Counted from the stretch's first letter, positions 1 to 8,611 are shown. The stretch is 64,000 nucleotides of DNA from PGYR01 sp041675005 (GCA_041675005.1 JBAYUQ010000017.1:1-64000), one strand, 5' to 3'. The notes: generated from the letters alone by a model not told the origin. Program-made: numbers and translations.

Positions 1-157
1 ACGATAGTAAGACATCATCAATTTCAGAAGTAATAGTTATAGTAGTATCATTCTGAGAGTTTATACCAACTTCTCCGAAGTTAATAAAGGAAGGTGTGAT
101 ACTAATCTGCGAGTATATAGTAATCGGAATTAAGATAAAGAATAGTAAATATTTCAT
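1..157 (-). CDS. Secreted protein N-terminus, Ig-like (partial)
   Basis: This is the first 52 codons of a minus-strand gene that runs off the left edge of the window. Translation from the ATG at 157 gives a hydrophobic signal peptide (MKYLLFFILIPITIYSQ), then a segment reading ITPSFINFGEVGINSQND followed by TTITITSEID. The pattern of a phrase like 'FGxVxxNSxxxxTITIT' is typical of the first strands of Ig-like repeats often called choice-of-anchor D or HYDIN/ASPM-like domains in secreted FCB proteins. That is a family resemblance judged by eye. The rest of the protein, including any sorting domain, is outside the window, so its function cannot be given. It is co-directional with the next gene but separated from it by about 357 bases. 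Confidence 0.6.
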   Translation of the reverse strand, partial: MKYLLFFILIPITIYSQISITPSFINFGEVGINSQNDTTITITSEIDDVLLS

Positions 158-514
158 AATAGTTTTTCCAAATTTGCACAAGTCCATACCTATATAGACA
201 CATGAACAGCAAAAACGTCTCACAAAAGTCGAAAGTTTTTTTAGGATTGCTTGTGTTCACACGACTAAACATAATAAAATGAGTGGAATAATGCAAGTGG
301 TGGTATTAGTTTTATTGGGCAACCTTAACCCACCTAAATCCTCCCTTAACAGGGAGAACTTTCATTGTCATTCTTTTCTCCTGGACTCTTCTAACGCCTG
401 CGGCGTTATCAGAGTGACAGAATTACGAAAGGTATAATAGTGTATTGAGACAGCCCATGCCTTTGGCTTGGCAAGCACGTCCTTACAGTCCACGCTGTGA
501 CAGATACATTCTAA
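158..514. repeat. Intergenic stretch with a dispersed repeat copy
   Basis: No convincing gene is seen here. Roughly 335-510 carries blocks shared with 41484-41690 and 49829-49950. Read on the minus strand they are a block like TCACTCTGA, a variable stretch, then GAAGAGTCCAGGAGAA, and a block TCCCT...GGGAGAACTTT. The 12-mer TGCCTTTGGCTT at about 452-465 recurs at about 41491-41505. GCC...GGC pairs could fold into short hairpins. It may also act as the 3' end of the upstream minus gene, but no T-tract terminator is evident. Confidence 0.5.
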
Positions 515-2026
515 TCACCCACCAACTACGAACTTCTTCGAGTAGATTTTATCGCCAATAGTAAAGCGCAGTAGGTAAGTTCCGGTAGCATTTTTGCCGA
601 GGTTAAGTTCATATAGTTGTTTGTGGTGCAACCCTTGATAGACTGTTGACAGGGTATTCCCAGCTAAATCGAATAACTCGATTGTCATCTGCTCACCGAT
701 AGGAACATCAAGTTCTACATTGATTTTACCATCTTTCGTTGGGTTAGGGTAAACAGAGATTGGGCTTTGCTCTTCAGTAACTTCTACGCTAGTTAGTCGC
801 TCTTTGAAGAAGATTTCGTTTGCCTCTAATTCAGCTTCTATTTTCTTTCTAGTGTCATTGTCCATATTCGGGTAGTCTTTATTCGGAGGTGTCATATTTA
901 TTTGTATAACAAAGCTAGCAGATTGGTTTGCAGGTAATACAAAAGGTATTGTCGGCATAAAGAATCTTTGATCTGTTTTTTGTTTTAGATTCTCACTTCT
1001 TGAAATAAAAGAACTCCAATATTCCAGATAATCATATTCATTTGGCAATTGTCTATACCCAAGTACTTTTAGTCTGGTATATTCATAATTATAGTCTATT
1101 TGAATTCCGCGAGCAAGAGGTGTTTCTAACCATTTGAAACTTATATATCCAAAGTCTTCTCCCTCTTCATATTCTTCCAATTCTGTTGCAAATGATACAT
1201 AAGAGCTGTCTTCGGGGTATATGATAATATCATTATCTATACCAGTAAAAGCATTTGAAACCTTCGTAATATCTATATCAAATACAGGTGCAAATGAAAG
1301 ACTTTTGATAGCATTTGCCGTATTATTTGTAATCACCCAATTAATAAAAACTACATTTTTTTGCGCTTCATTTACATAACTATAAACTCTTGTTTCTGCT
1401 TCAATTCCTATCGGAGATATATAATTATTATATAATTCAGAAACTATATTAACATTCGTATCTGAATCTTTATAGATAGCTACTAAATCTTCATCTGATT
1501 TGAATAGTGGTTTACTAAGTGAACGAGTTCTTTCTGACTCATCTACTTTGTAATCTCCATAGTAGGCACCAATATAATCATAGTCAGTCCATATAGGCCA
1601 TCTAGGAGCATCTTGATCTGATAAATCCTGACCCGAATATTTATCATAGTTACTAGAATTATATACTCTGTATTTACTTGCTTTACTAGAGTCTATTAAT
1701 TTACTATCTACAATTGCACCCGGTACAAACCAACTAGTTGCATCCATGAAATTGTATGAGTACTCGGGGAGATGAGATGTGGGTCCAGCGGCAAATTGCT
1801 CACGTAGCAATATAAAGCCACCACCAAATAGGTACTGTGCATTAGATCCGCGAGGCCAAATAAAACCTGATTTTTTAGTTACTGGTTTATGACCAACCAT
1901 GCCATTATTAGTCACAGTTAGCTCTATATTGCCTTTTGTTGAAGTTACTGAATGATTGATTGGTATCTGGGGAAAAACAGCATAGAGTGCCGTAAAAAAT
2001 GCTATTAGGTATATCGTAGCTTTCAT
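515..2026 (-). CDS. T9SS type A sorting domain surface protein
   Basis: The product is a 503-residue secreted protein of unknown function. The ATG at 2026 is chosen because GAGGAG lies just upstream, a signal peptide (MKATIYLIAFFTALYAVFPQ) follows directly, and the ATG overlaps the queE stop as TAATG; an in-frame ATG 9 codons upstream lies inside queE. The N-terminal module has the phrase NNGMVG, then FIWPRGSNAQYLFGGGF. This WPRGS/YxFGGG pattern I associate with a group of T9SS cargo proteins in Ignavibacteria-like genomes. The C-terminus (about residues 420-503) has PISVYPNPTKDGKINVE, FDLAGNTLSTV, ATGTYLLRF and ends KKFVVGG, a standard type A sorting domain that is cleaved when the protein is attached to or released from the cell surface. 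No catalytic motif was recognised. It is translationally coupled to queE, which is probably an operon accident rather than a functional link. Confidence 0.85.
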   Translation of the reverse strand: MKATIYLIAFFTALYAVFPQIPINHSVTSTKGNIELTVTNNGMVGHKPVTKKSGFIWPRGSNAQYLFGGGFILLREQFAAGPTSHLPEYSYNFMDATSWFVPGAIVDSKLIDSSKASKYRVYNSSNYDKYSGQDLSDQDAPRWPIWTDYDYIGAYYGDYKVDESERTRSLSKPLFKSDEDLVAIYKDSDTNVNIVSELYNNYISPIGIEAETRVYSYVNEAQKNVVFINWVITNNTANAIKSLSFAPVFDIDITKVSNAFTGIDNDIIIYPEDSSYVSFATELEEYEEGEDFGYISFKWLETPLARGIQIDYNYEYTRLKVLGYRQLPNEYDYLEYWSSFISRSENLKQKTDQRFFMPTIPFVLPANQSASFVIQINMTPPNKDYPNMDNDTRKKIEAELEANEIFFKERLTSVEVTEEQSPISVYPNPTKDGKINVELDVPIGEQMTIELFDLAGNTLSTVYQGLHHKQLYELNLGKNATGTYLLRFTIGDKIYSKKFVVGG

Positions 2027-2694
2027 TACACTCCTCGTGTATTTGGTTCCCATATAAATTTGTGCATCTGCATTTGCATTCTCGCAGATAGTTGATCTTC
2101 AAGTATCCAGTTTGCTAATTCTATCGGCTCTATTTCTCCGAAAACAGGGGAGAACAGAACTTCGCTTACCCTATTGAATAGATAATACTCACGGCATTTC
2201 TCAATTGCCCAATCATAGTCAGCTCTATCTTTAATTACGAATTTTACTTCGTCTTTAGCATCGAGCTTCGGCATATTAGAATAGTCGTTCTTCTTATGCA
2301 TAGCTGAGCCAGGACACTTTAGGTCAAGTATTTTCACCGCTTCTTTCGGTACTTTGCCTATGTCTTGTTGCCCATTAGTCTCTATAACAACTTCGTATCC
2401 TTGAGCTAGAGCTTCTTCTACAAGTACACCTATTTCCTTTTGCTCCAGCGGTTCTCCGCCTGTAAGCATTAGGAATTTACAATTATGTTTCTCTACTTCA
2501 GCGAGTATTTCCGCTATACTCATTAGTTTTTCTGTTTGCTTTCTTTCCAGTGCATACGGCGTATCACACCACGTACATCTGAGCAAGCAGCCTTGCATGC
2601 GAACAAAAACGCAGGGCTTACCGCTTCGGCTGCCTTCTCCTTGTATAGAGTAAAATATCTCGTTTACGTTGTACTTTATTTCGTCTTTGTTCAT
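2026..2694 (-). CDS. queE: 7-carboxy-7-deazaguanine synthase QueE
   Basis: This radical SAM enzyme converts 6-carboxy-5,6,7,8-tetrahydropterin to 7-carboxy-7-deazaguanine, a step towards queuosine in tRNA. The 222-residue length is usual. The N-terminus has IFYSIQGEGSRSGKPCVFVR, and the 4Fe-4S binding cysteines form CLLRCTWC (residues about 36-43), a CxxxCxxC arrangement. LTGGEPLEQ (about 77-85) is the SAM-binding GGEP motif, and VIETNGQ is the next conserved strand. The stop overlaps the start of the downstream T9SS gene (TAATG), and rlmD ends 30 bases upstream, so the three are probably co-transcribed. The other queuosine genes (queC, queD, queF) are not in the window. I am confident of the assignment. 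Confidence 0.93.
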   Translation of the reverse strand: MNKDEIKYNVNEIFYSIQGEGSRSGKPCVFVRMQGCLLRCTWCDTPYALERKQTEKLMSIAEILAEVEKHNCKFLMLTGGEPLEQKEIGVLVEEALAQGYEVVIETNGQQDIGKVPKEAVKILDLKCPGSAMHKKNDYSNMPKLDAKDEVKFVIKDRADYDWAIEKCREYYLFNRVSEVLFSPVFGEIEPIELANWILEDQLSARMQMQMHKFIWEPNTRGV

Positions 2695-2724
2695 TCTATT
2701 AACACATTAACAATTATAAAATTA

Positions 2725-4134
2725 CTAAATTCTTTCCAATACTGCAATAGATTCTATGTGATAAGTTTGTGGGAACATATCAACTGGTAATACACTAACT
2801 ACTTTGTATTTCTCACCCAATAGCTGACAATCTCTAGCTTGAGTAGATGGATTGCAGCTCACATATACTATTTTTGGAGCATTCACAGTAAGTAAATGCT
2901 CAACCAAATTAGTATGCATACCAGCTCTAGGAGGATCTATGAATATAACATCTGGTTTCGGTAATTTATCAAGTAATTCGGGAGTATCTTTTGCGTGCAA
3001 ATCAGCAACTTGGAATGTTGTGTTTGATATTCCGTTTAGTTCGGCATTCACTTTTGCATCAGAAATAGATGATTCGACTAACTCGACTCCGTGCATTTCC
3101 TTTACTCGTTTTGCAGCTGGTAGAGCTATAGAGCCAGTACCGCAGTACAAATCCCAAGCTACCATATTCTCGTCTAATTCAACTGAGTCTATTATCTTCT
3201 GTATGAAATTGTTTAGCTGTATTCTATTTGTCTGGAAGAATGAAAAAGGGGATACTTTGAAGTCAACTCCGAGTATATTATCCATCAGATATTCTTTACC
3301 GATTATCAACCTTTTAGAATCGATATTAACAGGCGAAGGTCCAGCATTTATAGCGTGAATGAAGTTAATATTCCCATCTATCTTTTCAGCTAATAGATGA
3401 GCTAGCTCATCAACTTTAGCATCGTGTTTGTCGTCAGTAGCATTCGTTGTTAGCACTATTATTATGTCATCGTTCGAACCACTATGACGTATGATCAGCT
3501 CTCGCAAATAACCAGTTTTTTCTCTCTTATCGAATGCAGTTAATTCATTCTCTAAAGCAAAATCACGAACAATTGATAAAATCTCATTTCCATTTTTGGG
3601 GTGGATATGACATTCTTTGATATCCAATACTTTCTCATAAGCACCGGGTGTGTGTAGTCCAAGAGCAAACTCTTTATCATCAATCTCATCTTCCGATTCG
3701 ACTTCTTTTCTAGTCACCCAGCGCTTTGCACTGAACGTGAAATCCATCTTGTTGCGATAGTTGAACTCATCTGGACAAGGAACAACATCTAATATTGTCG
3801 TTTCTATTTTCCCAATTCTTTGAAAAGCGTCTATTACGTGCTGCTTCTTCCATTTTAGTTGGTTTTCGTAGTTCATATTTTGCCAACTACAACCACCACA
3901 ATCATCGAAGTACTCGCAACGTGGCTCTATTCTTTCGTGACCAGCTTTTAGTAGTTTTACGAAGCCAGCTTCATTGTAGCTTTTACGTTTCTTACGGACG
4001 TAAGCTTCTACCACATCACCGGGTACTACTTTCTTTATGAAGTGGACTTTATCGTTTAGTCGTGCTATTGCTTTCCCCTCGAATCCGATAGATTCGATAG
4101 TCAGCTCTATATTTTGTTTGTATTCTTTTTTCAT
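2725..4134 (-). CDS. rlmD: 23S rRNA (uracil-5-)-methyltransferase RlmD/RumA-like
   Basis: The product is a SAM-dependent 5-methyluridine methyltransferase of the TrmA/RumA family, 469 residues. An N-terminal TRAM domain (about 3-60) comes first. It is followed by the 4Fe-4S cysteine cluster in CEYFDDCGGCSWQN (about 79-92), with a further Cys in the segment ECHIHPKNG. The Rossmann core has WDLYCGTGSIALPAA, then IFIDPPRAGMH, and the catalytic Cys lies in YVSCNPSTQARD near the C-terminus. I chose the ATG at 4134 over a GTG at 4158, because the TRAM domain begins directly after it and the extra eight residues look non-coding. Which uracil is modified (U1939, U747 or both) cannot be told from sequence. 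It is preceded by a terminator and followed closely by queE. Confidence 0.92.
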   Translation of the reverse strand: MKKEYKQNIELTIESIGFEGKAIARLNDKVHFIKKVVPGDVVEAYVRKKRKSYNEAGFVKLLKAGHERIEPRCEYFDDCGGCSWQNMNYENQLKWKKQHVIDAFQRIGKIETTILDVVPCPDEFNYRNKMDFTFSAKRWVTRKEVESEDEIDDKEFALGLHTPGAYEKVLDIKECHIHPKNGNEILSIVRDFALENELTAFDKREKTGYLRELIIRHSGSNDDIIIVLTTNATDDKHDAKVDELAHLLAEKIDGNINFIHAINAGPSPVNIDSKRLIIGKEYLMDNILGVDFKVSPFSFFQTNRIQLNNFIQKIIDSVELDENMVAWDLYCGTGSIALPAAKRVKEMHGVELVESSISDAKVNAELNGISNTTFQVADLHAKDTPELLDKLPKPDVIFIDPPRAGMHTNLVEHLLTVNAPKIVYVSCNPSTQARDCQLLGEKYKVVSVLPVDMFPQTYHIESIAVLERI

Positions 4135-4142
4135 TGTATTTC

Positions 4143-4181
4143 TAAATAAAACAAGCACTAATCAATATTAGATTAATGCTT
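4143..4181 (-). terminator. Rho-independent terminator, minus strand
   Basis: On the minus strand an 11-bp stem (AAGCATTAATC / GATTAGTGCTT, one G-U pair) with a 7-base loop spans 4181-4153 and is followed by GTTTTATTT. It lies 31 bases past the stop of the 4212-4532 gene and just before the rlmD start, so it most likely ends the GT2-OMP-GT9 operon. Confidence 0.75.
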
Positions 4182-4211
4182 AGGGTTGTACTAATTTATA
4201 TTTATAGTTTC

Positions 4212-4532
4212 TCAATTCAGTGATAGCTCTGGCAACTTATGCTTCGAGTTATTGTAGAACATAAGTCCATCTATTTTAAAATTCATATATTTGAACATTG
4301 GGAATTGCTGTGTAATAGCTATTACTTCTTCTTTAGAACCAGCTACAGCCACTACCCATAGGCAAGTGCGGTCATCCGATAACCCATAGCTTAGTATTAC
4401 GCCTTTGTCCATCATATCTACTACATAGTCCCTCTGCGGTGCTACCAAAGTGTAGAACTCAGATGGAGGGTTTACTGGCATTTTGATCTCTATCATAAAA
4501 TGCTTTAATATATTAAAATTCTTTGCATTCAT
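4212..4532 (-). CDS. Small muconolactone-isomerase-like protein
   Basis: The product is a 106-residue soluble protein. The ATG at 4532 is preferred because AAGGTATAAG lies about 9 bases upstream; a longer reading would overlap the glycosyltransferase by some 80 bases. The protein reads FMIEIKMPVNPPSEFYTLV, with a central DRTCLWVVAVAGSKEEV and a tail ITQQFPMFKYMNFKIDGLM. The tail pattern 'xxFPMFxYMxFxIxxL' resembles the dimeric alpha/beta-barrel of muconolactone delta-isomerase and YCII-like proteins (LPLFPYMDIEV in the isomerase). The fold guess is reasonable. The activity is unknown, and a role in aromatic degradation is unlikely given the envelope-gene neighbours. It is the last gene of the operon and starts 4 bases after the GT9 stop. 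Confidence 0.7.
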   Translation of the reverse strand: MNAKNFNILKHFMIEIKMPVNPPSEFYTLVAPQRDYVVDMMDKGVILSYGLSDDRTCLWVVAVAGSKEEVIAITQQFPMFKYMNFKIDGLMFYNNSKHKLPELSLN

Positions 4533-4536
4533 ATTC

Positions 4537-5619
4537 TTATACCTTCGCTGGTAAATTTCTTTTAATTGCTTCGTACAATGAGTCTGCCGATATGTGTTCG
4601 ATACAACTATACTCTTCATTTGTACATTTGGGGCTGAAATAGCAATGACACGCTTTAGTTGGTTCTACTATTTCACCTCTTCCATACAGTTCAAACTCAT
4701 TAGAGTTGAATATATTGTTAACTAGTACAATTGGCTTTTTAAGCCCAATAGCGAGGTGAGATGCCATAGTAACGACACTTACTACCAAATCGCACTTATT
4801 AATCAATGAGATGAACTTATCAAGCGAAAAATGACCTAAGTACGCTGCCTTAGTTACATCAGCTAAATATTCGTTCCTATGATTCTCCTGTGAGCCACCC
4901 AAAAGCAATGGGTAATAACCTTTCTTCTGCAATTTCTTTATCAGCTCTATCCAAGTACTATCGGGGATTAGGCGGCTAGTCCATCTATCTCCGCAGCCAG
5001 TATTCAGACCGACTATCTTTTTACCATCATTAGCTATTCGCCAATAGTGGTCAACTACGTCTATTAGATATTCTTCTTTCTCGAATTTCCACCCACAAAT
5101 CTCAAATATCTCTTCTGGATATGATTTAGTATTGGCTTTGCTCACATCATCGAATAGACCCGTTAGGAATTTCGGCAATGCTCTAGCGTCTATTGGTGAT
5201 GGCTTTCCATCTTTTAGAGAATAGCCAATTTTTTCTTTTGCAGTTATTGACTTTGTCAAAGCACAAGCTTCGTAGTCTTTATCAAGATTGATTACTACGT
5301 CGAATTCAGTATTCTGTAATTGTAATATTGACTTATGATCTAATTTGAGTATTCTATCAACGGATTTGGGAAGTATATCTGGGAATTCCGTTACCCACCA
5401 TATTTCCTTATCGCTATGCTCTACCCACAATTTGTGAAGCAAGGGAGTAGTGCGAATAACATCGCCAATAGCACCCAACTTTACTATAAGCACTTTGCCC
5501 GTTTTCTTATCGTAGTACTTGCAGTTATTACAATGCACACCGTGTTGTTTGTGGGGCTTACAAGGTATATGTCCCAAAAAGTGCTTGCAATCGCTATGAT
5601 AAATTAGCTTATCTGTCAT
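4537..5619 (-). CDS. Glycosyltransferase family 9 (heptosyltransferase-like)
   Basis: The product is a 360-residue GT-B fold enzyme that probably transfers a heptose or other sugar to lipopolysaccharide core or a related glycolipid on the cytoplasmic face of the inner membrane. The N-terminal Rossmann half has VLIVKLGAIGDVIRTTPLL (about 43-61), the hallmark of GT9. The C-terminal half has GLNTGCGDRWTSRLIP and LLLGGSQENHRNEYL, then SVVTMASHLAIGLKKPIVLV, the nucleotide-sugar site. Ahead of the catalytic domain there is a short cysteine module, DCKHFLGHIPCKPHKQHGVH followed by CNNC (four Cys), and another cysteine cluster lies near the C-terminus (KACHCYFSPKC, then C). These could bind metal. 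The gene follows the OMP stop-to-stop with no gap (TAAATG), which implies translational coupling. Donor and acceptor cannot be deduced. Confidence 0.88.
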   Translation of the reverse strand: MTDKLIYHSDCKHFLGHIPCKPHKQHGVHCNNCKYYDKKTGKVLIVKLGAIGDVIRTTPLLHKLWVEHSDKEIWWVTEFPDILPKSVDRILKLDHKSILQLQNTEFDVVINLDKDYEACALTKSITAKEKIGYSLKDGKPSPIDARALPKFLTGLFDDVSKANTKSYPEEIFEICGWKFEKEEYLIDVVDHYWRIANDGKKIVGLNTGCGDRWTSRLIPDSTWIELIKKLQKKGYYPLLLGGSQENHRNEYLADVTKAAYLGHFSLDKFISLINKCDLVVSVVTMASHLAIGLKKPIVLVNNIFNSNEFELYGRGEIVEPTKACHCYFSPKCTNEEYSCIEHISADSLYEAIKRNLPAKV

Positions 5620-6414
5620 TTAGTCTAGTCGGTACTGTATCATCAAAGAAAAGTAGAAATTGTAAGTTAGCTCTTCTTCTAGCTCCCATGGGACAGGGAC
5701 AATAAAGTCACTTTGTGAAAATGGAGTTAATAGCTGACCACGTAAATCATCTCTACTCAATATGTTGAGTACGTCTATACCCCAGCTTACATTTATCATA
5801 TAGTTTTCTGAAATTTCACCTTCTATACCAAGCTTCAATAATCCACCGATTCTTCCAGTATTTTCTTTACCAATATCTCTAGGTTTACGGGGTATTACTT
5901 CCCCTGTACTTCTTAGTGATTCTGTAAATGTAAATTCTGAACCATGAATATAATTGTATCTGAGCTGTAGCCCTGCATAGAATGAGGACATAGCAGAGGG
6001 GAACCTAAATATTGTATAATTGATGCCGACAAGAGGAGTCAATATATTTACTGTATGAGTCAGTCTATTTTCTGTAATGTCACTAGGGAATTTCTCTCTA
6101 GCACTATAGAACGTATAATTAACCCCACCGACTAATCGCCAATCTCCAACATCATCTAATTTGTATTGTCCTACAACTTCAACTCCGGGCATAGCCCCAT
6201 TGAAACTACCACCAGGTATTGATTCACCTATGATTCTCATCGTATTAATAGCTGGGTTGTCACCCAGTACTTTCGAAGTTGTAAACGCTACACCTATACT
6301 ATAATCATAGTCATATACATCTGCCTTCATTTGTGACGGCATCAGTAATACAACGACTAAAAGTATAGCTGCTGCTACGCTATTATATATTTTCTCTGAT
6401 TTGATATTCTTCAT
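5620..6414 (-). CDS. Outer-membrane beta-barrel protein
   Basis: The product is a 264-residue protein with an N-terminal hydrophobic signal (about residues 12-31, ending SQMKA), then alternating hydrophobic/polar strands rich in aromatic residues and Gly, for example WRLVGGVNYTFYSA, FYAGLQLRYNYIHG and INVSWGIDVLNIL. The final strand is YNFYFSLMIQYRLD. The C-terminal aromatic-bounded strand and repeated tyrosine girdles are what one expects of a small outer-membrane barrel. The start lies 32 bases inside the 3' end of the GT2 gene and the stop directly abuts the GT9 start, so the three are one translationally coupled unit. No family-specific motif was recognised. Its job may be in envelope glycolipid handling, but that is inference from context only. 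Confidence 0.8.
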   Translation of the reverse strand: MKNIKSEKIYNSVAAAILLVVVLLMPSQMKADVYDYDYSIGVAFTTSKVLGDNPAINTMRIIGESIPGGSFNGAMPGVEVVGQYKLDDVGDWRLVGGVNYTFYSAREKFPSDITENRLTHTVNILTPLVGINYTIFRFPSAMSSFYAGLQLRYNYIHGSEFTFTESLRSTGEVIPRKPRDIGKENTGRIGGLLKLGIEGEISENYMINVSWGIDVLNILSRDDLRGQLLTPFSQSDFIVPVPWELEEELTYNFYFSLMIQYRLD

Positions 6415-7564
6415 CTCTTTTAAAGTTTTTTACTATCATTTCGCCCAATAATCCGAGCGATACTAATTGAACACCTACTATTATCAACGCTATACCTAAC
6501 AATGCTATTGGCCGATTGCTTAGGAATGTATCACCCATTATCCACTCTATAGTCAACCATGCATCTATACCGAAGCCAACAAGTCCCATCAACACACCAA
6601 CCGTTCCGAAGAAGTGCAAGGGTCTTTTCAAATATCTAGTAGTGAATAATAACGTTATTAAATCTAAAAATCCTTTCAGATATCTAGATGCACCAAACTT
6701 CGTTTTACCGTGCTTTCTAGGGTGATGTTTTACTGGAATTTCAGTAATTCTAAATCCATTCCAATGAGCTAACACTGGCAAATAGCGGTGCATTTCACCA
6801 TATATATCCAATGACTTCGCCGCTTCCGATCTATATGCTTTTAGTCCACAGTTAAAATCATGCAATTTCAAACCACTCGCCTTTGCAGTAACATAGTTAA
6901 AGAACTTAGAAGGCAACGTCTTATTAATTGGATCATTTCTCTTTTTCTTCCAACCGGAAACCACATCATAACCATCTCTTATTTTAGACATTAAGCTAGG
7001 GATTTCCATTGGGTCATCTTGCAAATCAGCATCCATAGTGATAATAACGGCACCTTTAGCTTCCTTGAAGCCGACAGAAAGTGCTGCAGATTTACCATAG
7101 TTTCTTCTGAACCGAATAGCTTTGAACTTTGGATTCTTCTTATTTATCTCTCTCATTACTGAGAAAGTACTATCAGTGGAGCCGTCATCTATAAAAAGAA
7201 CTTCGTAGTTGTTCTTAGTTTCTCTAGAAAGTACTCTTTCTAGCGAGTTACTAAGTTCTATTAGTGAACCTTCCTCGTTGAACGTAGGTATAACAACTGA
7301 TATAAGAGGTTTATTAGAGTATTTTTGTTTAACCTTTTGTCTAACTGGTCGATCATCTTTACTCTTTTCTACCTTATCAGTAGTATCGTTTTCATTCCTT
7401 CTAATTGGCTTTCTCTTTGGTCTATTGTCAGGTTTTTTATCTGTTTTAATATCATTTTTATTGTCTTCTTCAGATTTTACCACGGGCTTTCTATCAGGTC
7501 TAGGATGTTTTCTCCTAGGTCTGTTGTCTCTTTTACCTTCCTCTTTTGCTTCACCTTTTTCCAC
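6383..7564 (-). CDS. GT2 glycosyltransferase with two C-terminal TM helices
   Basis: This is a GtrB/DPM1-like glycosyltransferase that would make a polyprenyl-phosphate sugar at the inner membrane. After a charged N-terminal tail come VVIPTFNEEGSLIELSNSL, then FIDDGSTDSTF and TMDADLQDDP (the DxD metal/nucleotide-sugar site), then CGLKAYRSEA and HHPRKHGKTKFGASRY. Two transmembrane helices follow (FFGTVGVLMGLVGFGIDAW; IALLGIALIIVGVQLVSLGL), as in the GtrB family. The annotated start is a GTG at 7564, but the same frame stays open upstream to 7708 with similar Lys/Arg/Pro-rich coding and no ATG, GTG or TTG, so the true N-terminus is unclear. The catalytic domain is only preceded by this low-complexity basic tail, which may interact with acidic lipids. 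It is first gene of the operon that runs to 4212. Confidence 0.87.
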   Translation of the reverse strand: MEKGEAKEEGKRDNRPRRKHPRPDRKPVVKSEEDNKNDIKTDKKPDNRPKRKPIRRNENDTTDKVEKSKDDRPVRQKVKQKYSNKPLISVVIPTFNEEGSLIELSNSLERVLSRETKNNYEVLFIDDGSTDSTFSVMREINKKNPKFKAIRFRRNYGKSAALSVGFKEAKGAVIITMDADLQDDPMEIPSLMSKIRDGYDVVSGWKKKRNDPINKTLPSKFFNYVTAKASGLKLHDFNCGLKAYRSEAAKSLDIYGEMHRYLPVLAHWNGFRITEIPVKHHPRKHGKTKFGASRYLKGFLDLITLLFTTRYLKRPLHFFGTVGVLMGLVGFGIDAWLTIEWIMGDTFLSNRPIALLGIALIIVGVQLVSLGLLGEMIVKNFKRDEEYQIRENI

Positions 7565-7768
7565 CGTAGGCCTCTCAACTCTTGGTTGATTTCTCCTAGG
7601 ACCTGTGTCTCTGATGCTTAGTTCGTCTATTGGTTCAGGACGAGCTGGTTTCGCTTCAGATGGATTATTTTCTGGGTTTATATTCTTATTCGTTTCTATT
7701 TCTTTTTCCTAATTGTATATTCTTGTTATTCTAATAACAGTTATTTTCACAATTAATTACATTTAATT

Positions 7769-8530
7769 TCACAATTTAATAATCTTTAGCATTCTAATCA
7801 CTAAATCACTTTCATAAATATATGCAAAATATACACCACATTGCAAATTTTGTATATTTATCTGGTTACCTATATACCCATTTTCACTTATTAAGTTTCC
7901 AGTTAAGTCATATAATTGGTACTTTTGGTATATCTTATTATTCAGATTTATTATTCCTTCGGAATAGTAAATAGAATTATCTTCCACTTGTCGTACTACA
8001 CTAGTTGGGCTTTGTTTATATGTAACCACGACGAAAAAGTTTTCTATGAATCTATTTTTTACATAGAATCGTTGACCATCCACTATATTTGAGTCAATAA
8101 GATCACCCATAGTTATGCCATCTATTATTCTAACTTCTTCTACCTCTGTTGACTTTGCTCCTTTAGGTATAAAGAAGTAGAAGTCCTTACCTTCATCTCT
8201 TTTACCAAGAATATCAAGTTGATATTGTACGCTTGATAAATTCTCAGACGGAGTCTCTCTATAATCACTGTCTGAGTATATCAACTCATCTGGTAAGTCC
8301 TTATATTGTCTTAATATTCTAAATCCGGGGATTATTCCTCCTGGAGGGGGGAACGATGGAATATCTTTCTCATATTTCTCATCAAAATACACAGTCGTTG
8401 AATCTGAATATCCGGCTTTTAACAGAAAAGCATTACCATCATAATTTACATTTAAAGTAAATTGAGTAAAATCTACTGCAAAAGTGCTAGCTGAAAAGCA
8501 CACAAATAATATTAGTACTAATTTTTTCAT
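7769..8530 (-). CDS. Small T9SS cargo protein
   Basis: The product is a 253-residue secreted protein. The start is the ATG at 8530, with AGAGGTG five bases upstream; a GTG two codons earlier sits inside the ribosome binding site. The signal peptide is MKKLVLILFVCFSASTFA. The first domain has STTVYFDEKYEKDIPSFPPP, GGIIPGFRIL, which resembles the 'xGExELPPxPPxGxFDARF' module found in other proteins of this cluster. The C-terminal about 75 residues (YYSEGIINLNNKIYQ, YDLTGNLIS, QCGVYFAYIY, MLKIIKL) form a divergent T9SS type A sorting domain that lacks the usual PNP motif. It is separated from the large operon upstream by a strong terminator, so it probably has its own promoter. Function unknown. 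Confidence 0.75.
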   Translation of the reverse strand: MKKLVLILFVCFSASTFAVDFTQFTLNVNYDGNAFLLKAGYSDSTTVYFDEKYEKDIPSFPPPGGIIPGFRILRQYKDLPDELIYSDSDYRETPSENLSSVQYQLDILGKRDEGKDFYFFIPKGAKSTEVEEVRIIDGITMGDLIDSNIVDGQRFYVKNRFIENFFVVVTYKQSPTSVVRQVEDNSIYYSEGIINLNNKIYQKYQLYDLTGNLISENGYIGNQINIQNLQCGVYFAYIYESDLVIRMLKIIKL

Positions 8531-8544
8531 AATCACCTCTATTA

Positions 8545-8586
8545 ATAAAAAAATAGGGATAGTACATATCTGTATCTATCCCTATT
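8545..8586 (-). terminator. Strong rho-independent terminator, minus strand
   Basis: Perfect 11-bp stem AATAGGGATAG / CTATCCCTATT (8552-8562 with 8576-8586) with a 13-base loop. On the minus strand it is followed directly by TTTTTTTATT. It sits 26 bases past the stop of the 8612-11818 gene and should end the surface-protein operon. Confidence 0.88.
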
Positions 8587-8611
8587 ATATTTTAATTCTA
8601 TTTAACTTAGG

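Noticed and set aside
102..296. 64-codon minus-strand open frame
   Set aside because: It overlaps the start of the partial secreted protein in another frame and has no protein-like pattern.
4135..4158. GTG start for rlmD eight codons upstream
   Set aside because: The extra residues (LVLFRNT) do not fit a TRAM domain start, and they would overlap the terminator region.
7209..7621. Hydrophobic, serine-rich open frames on the plus strand opposite GT2
   Set aside because: They are shadows of the Lys/Arg-rich GT2 tail; the GT2 frame has clear catalytic motifs.
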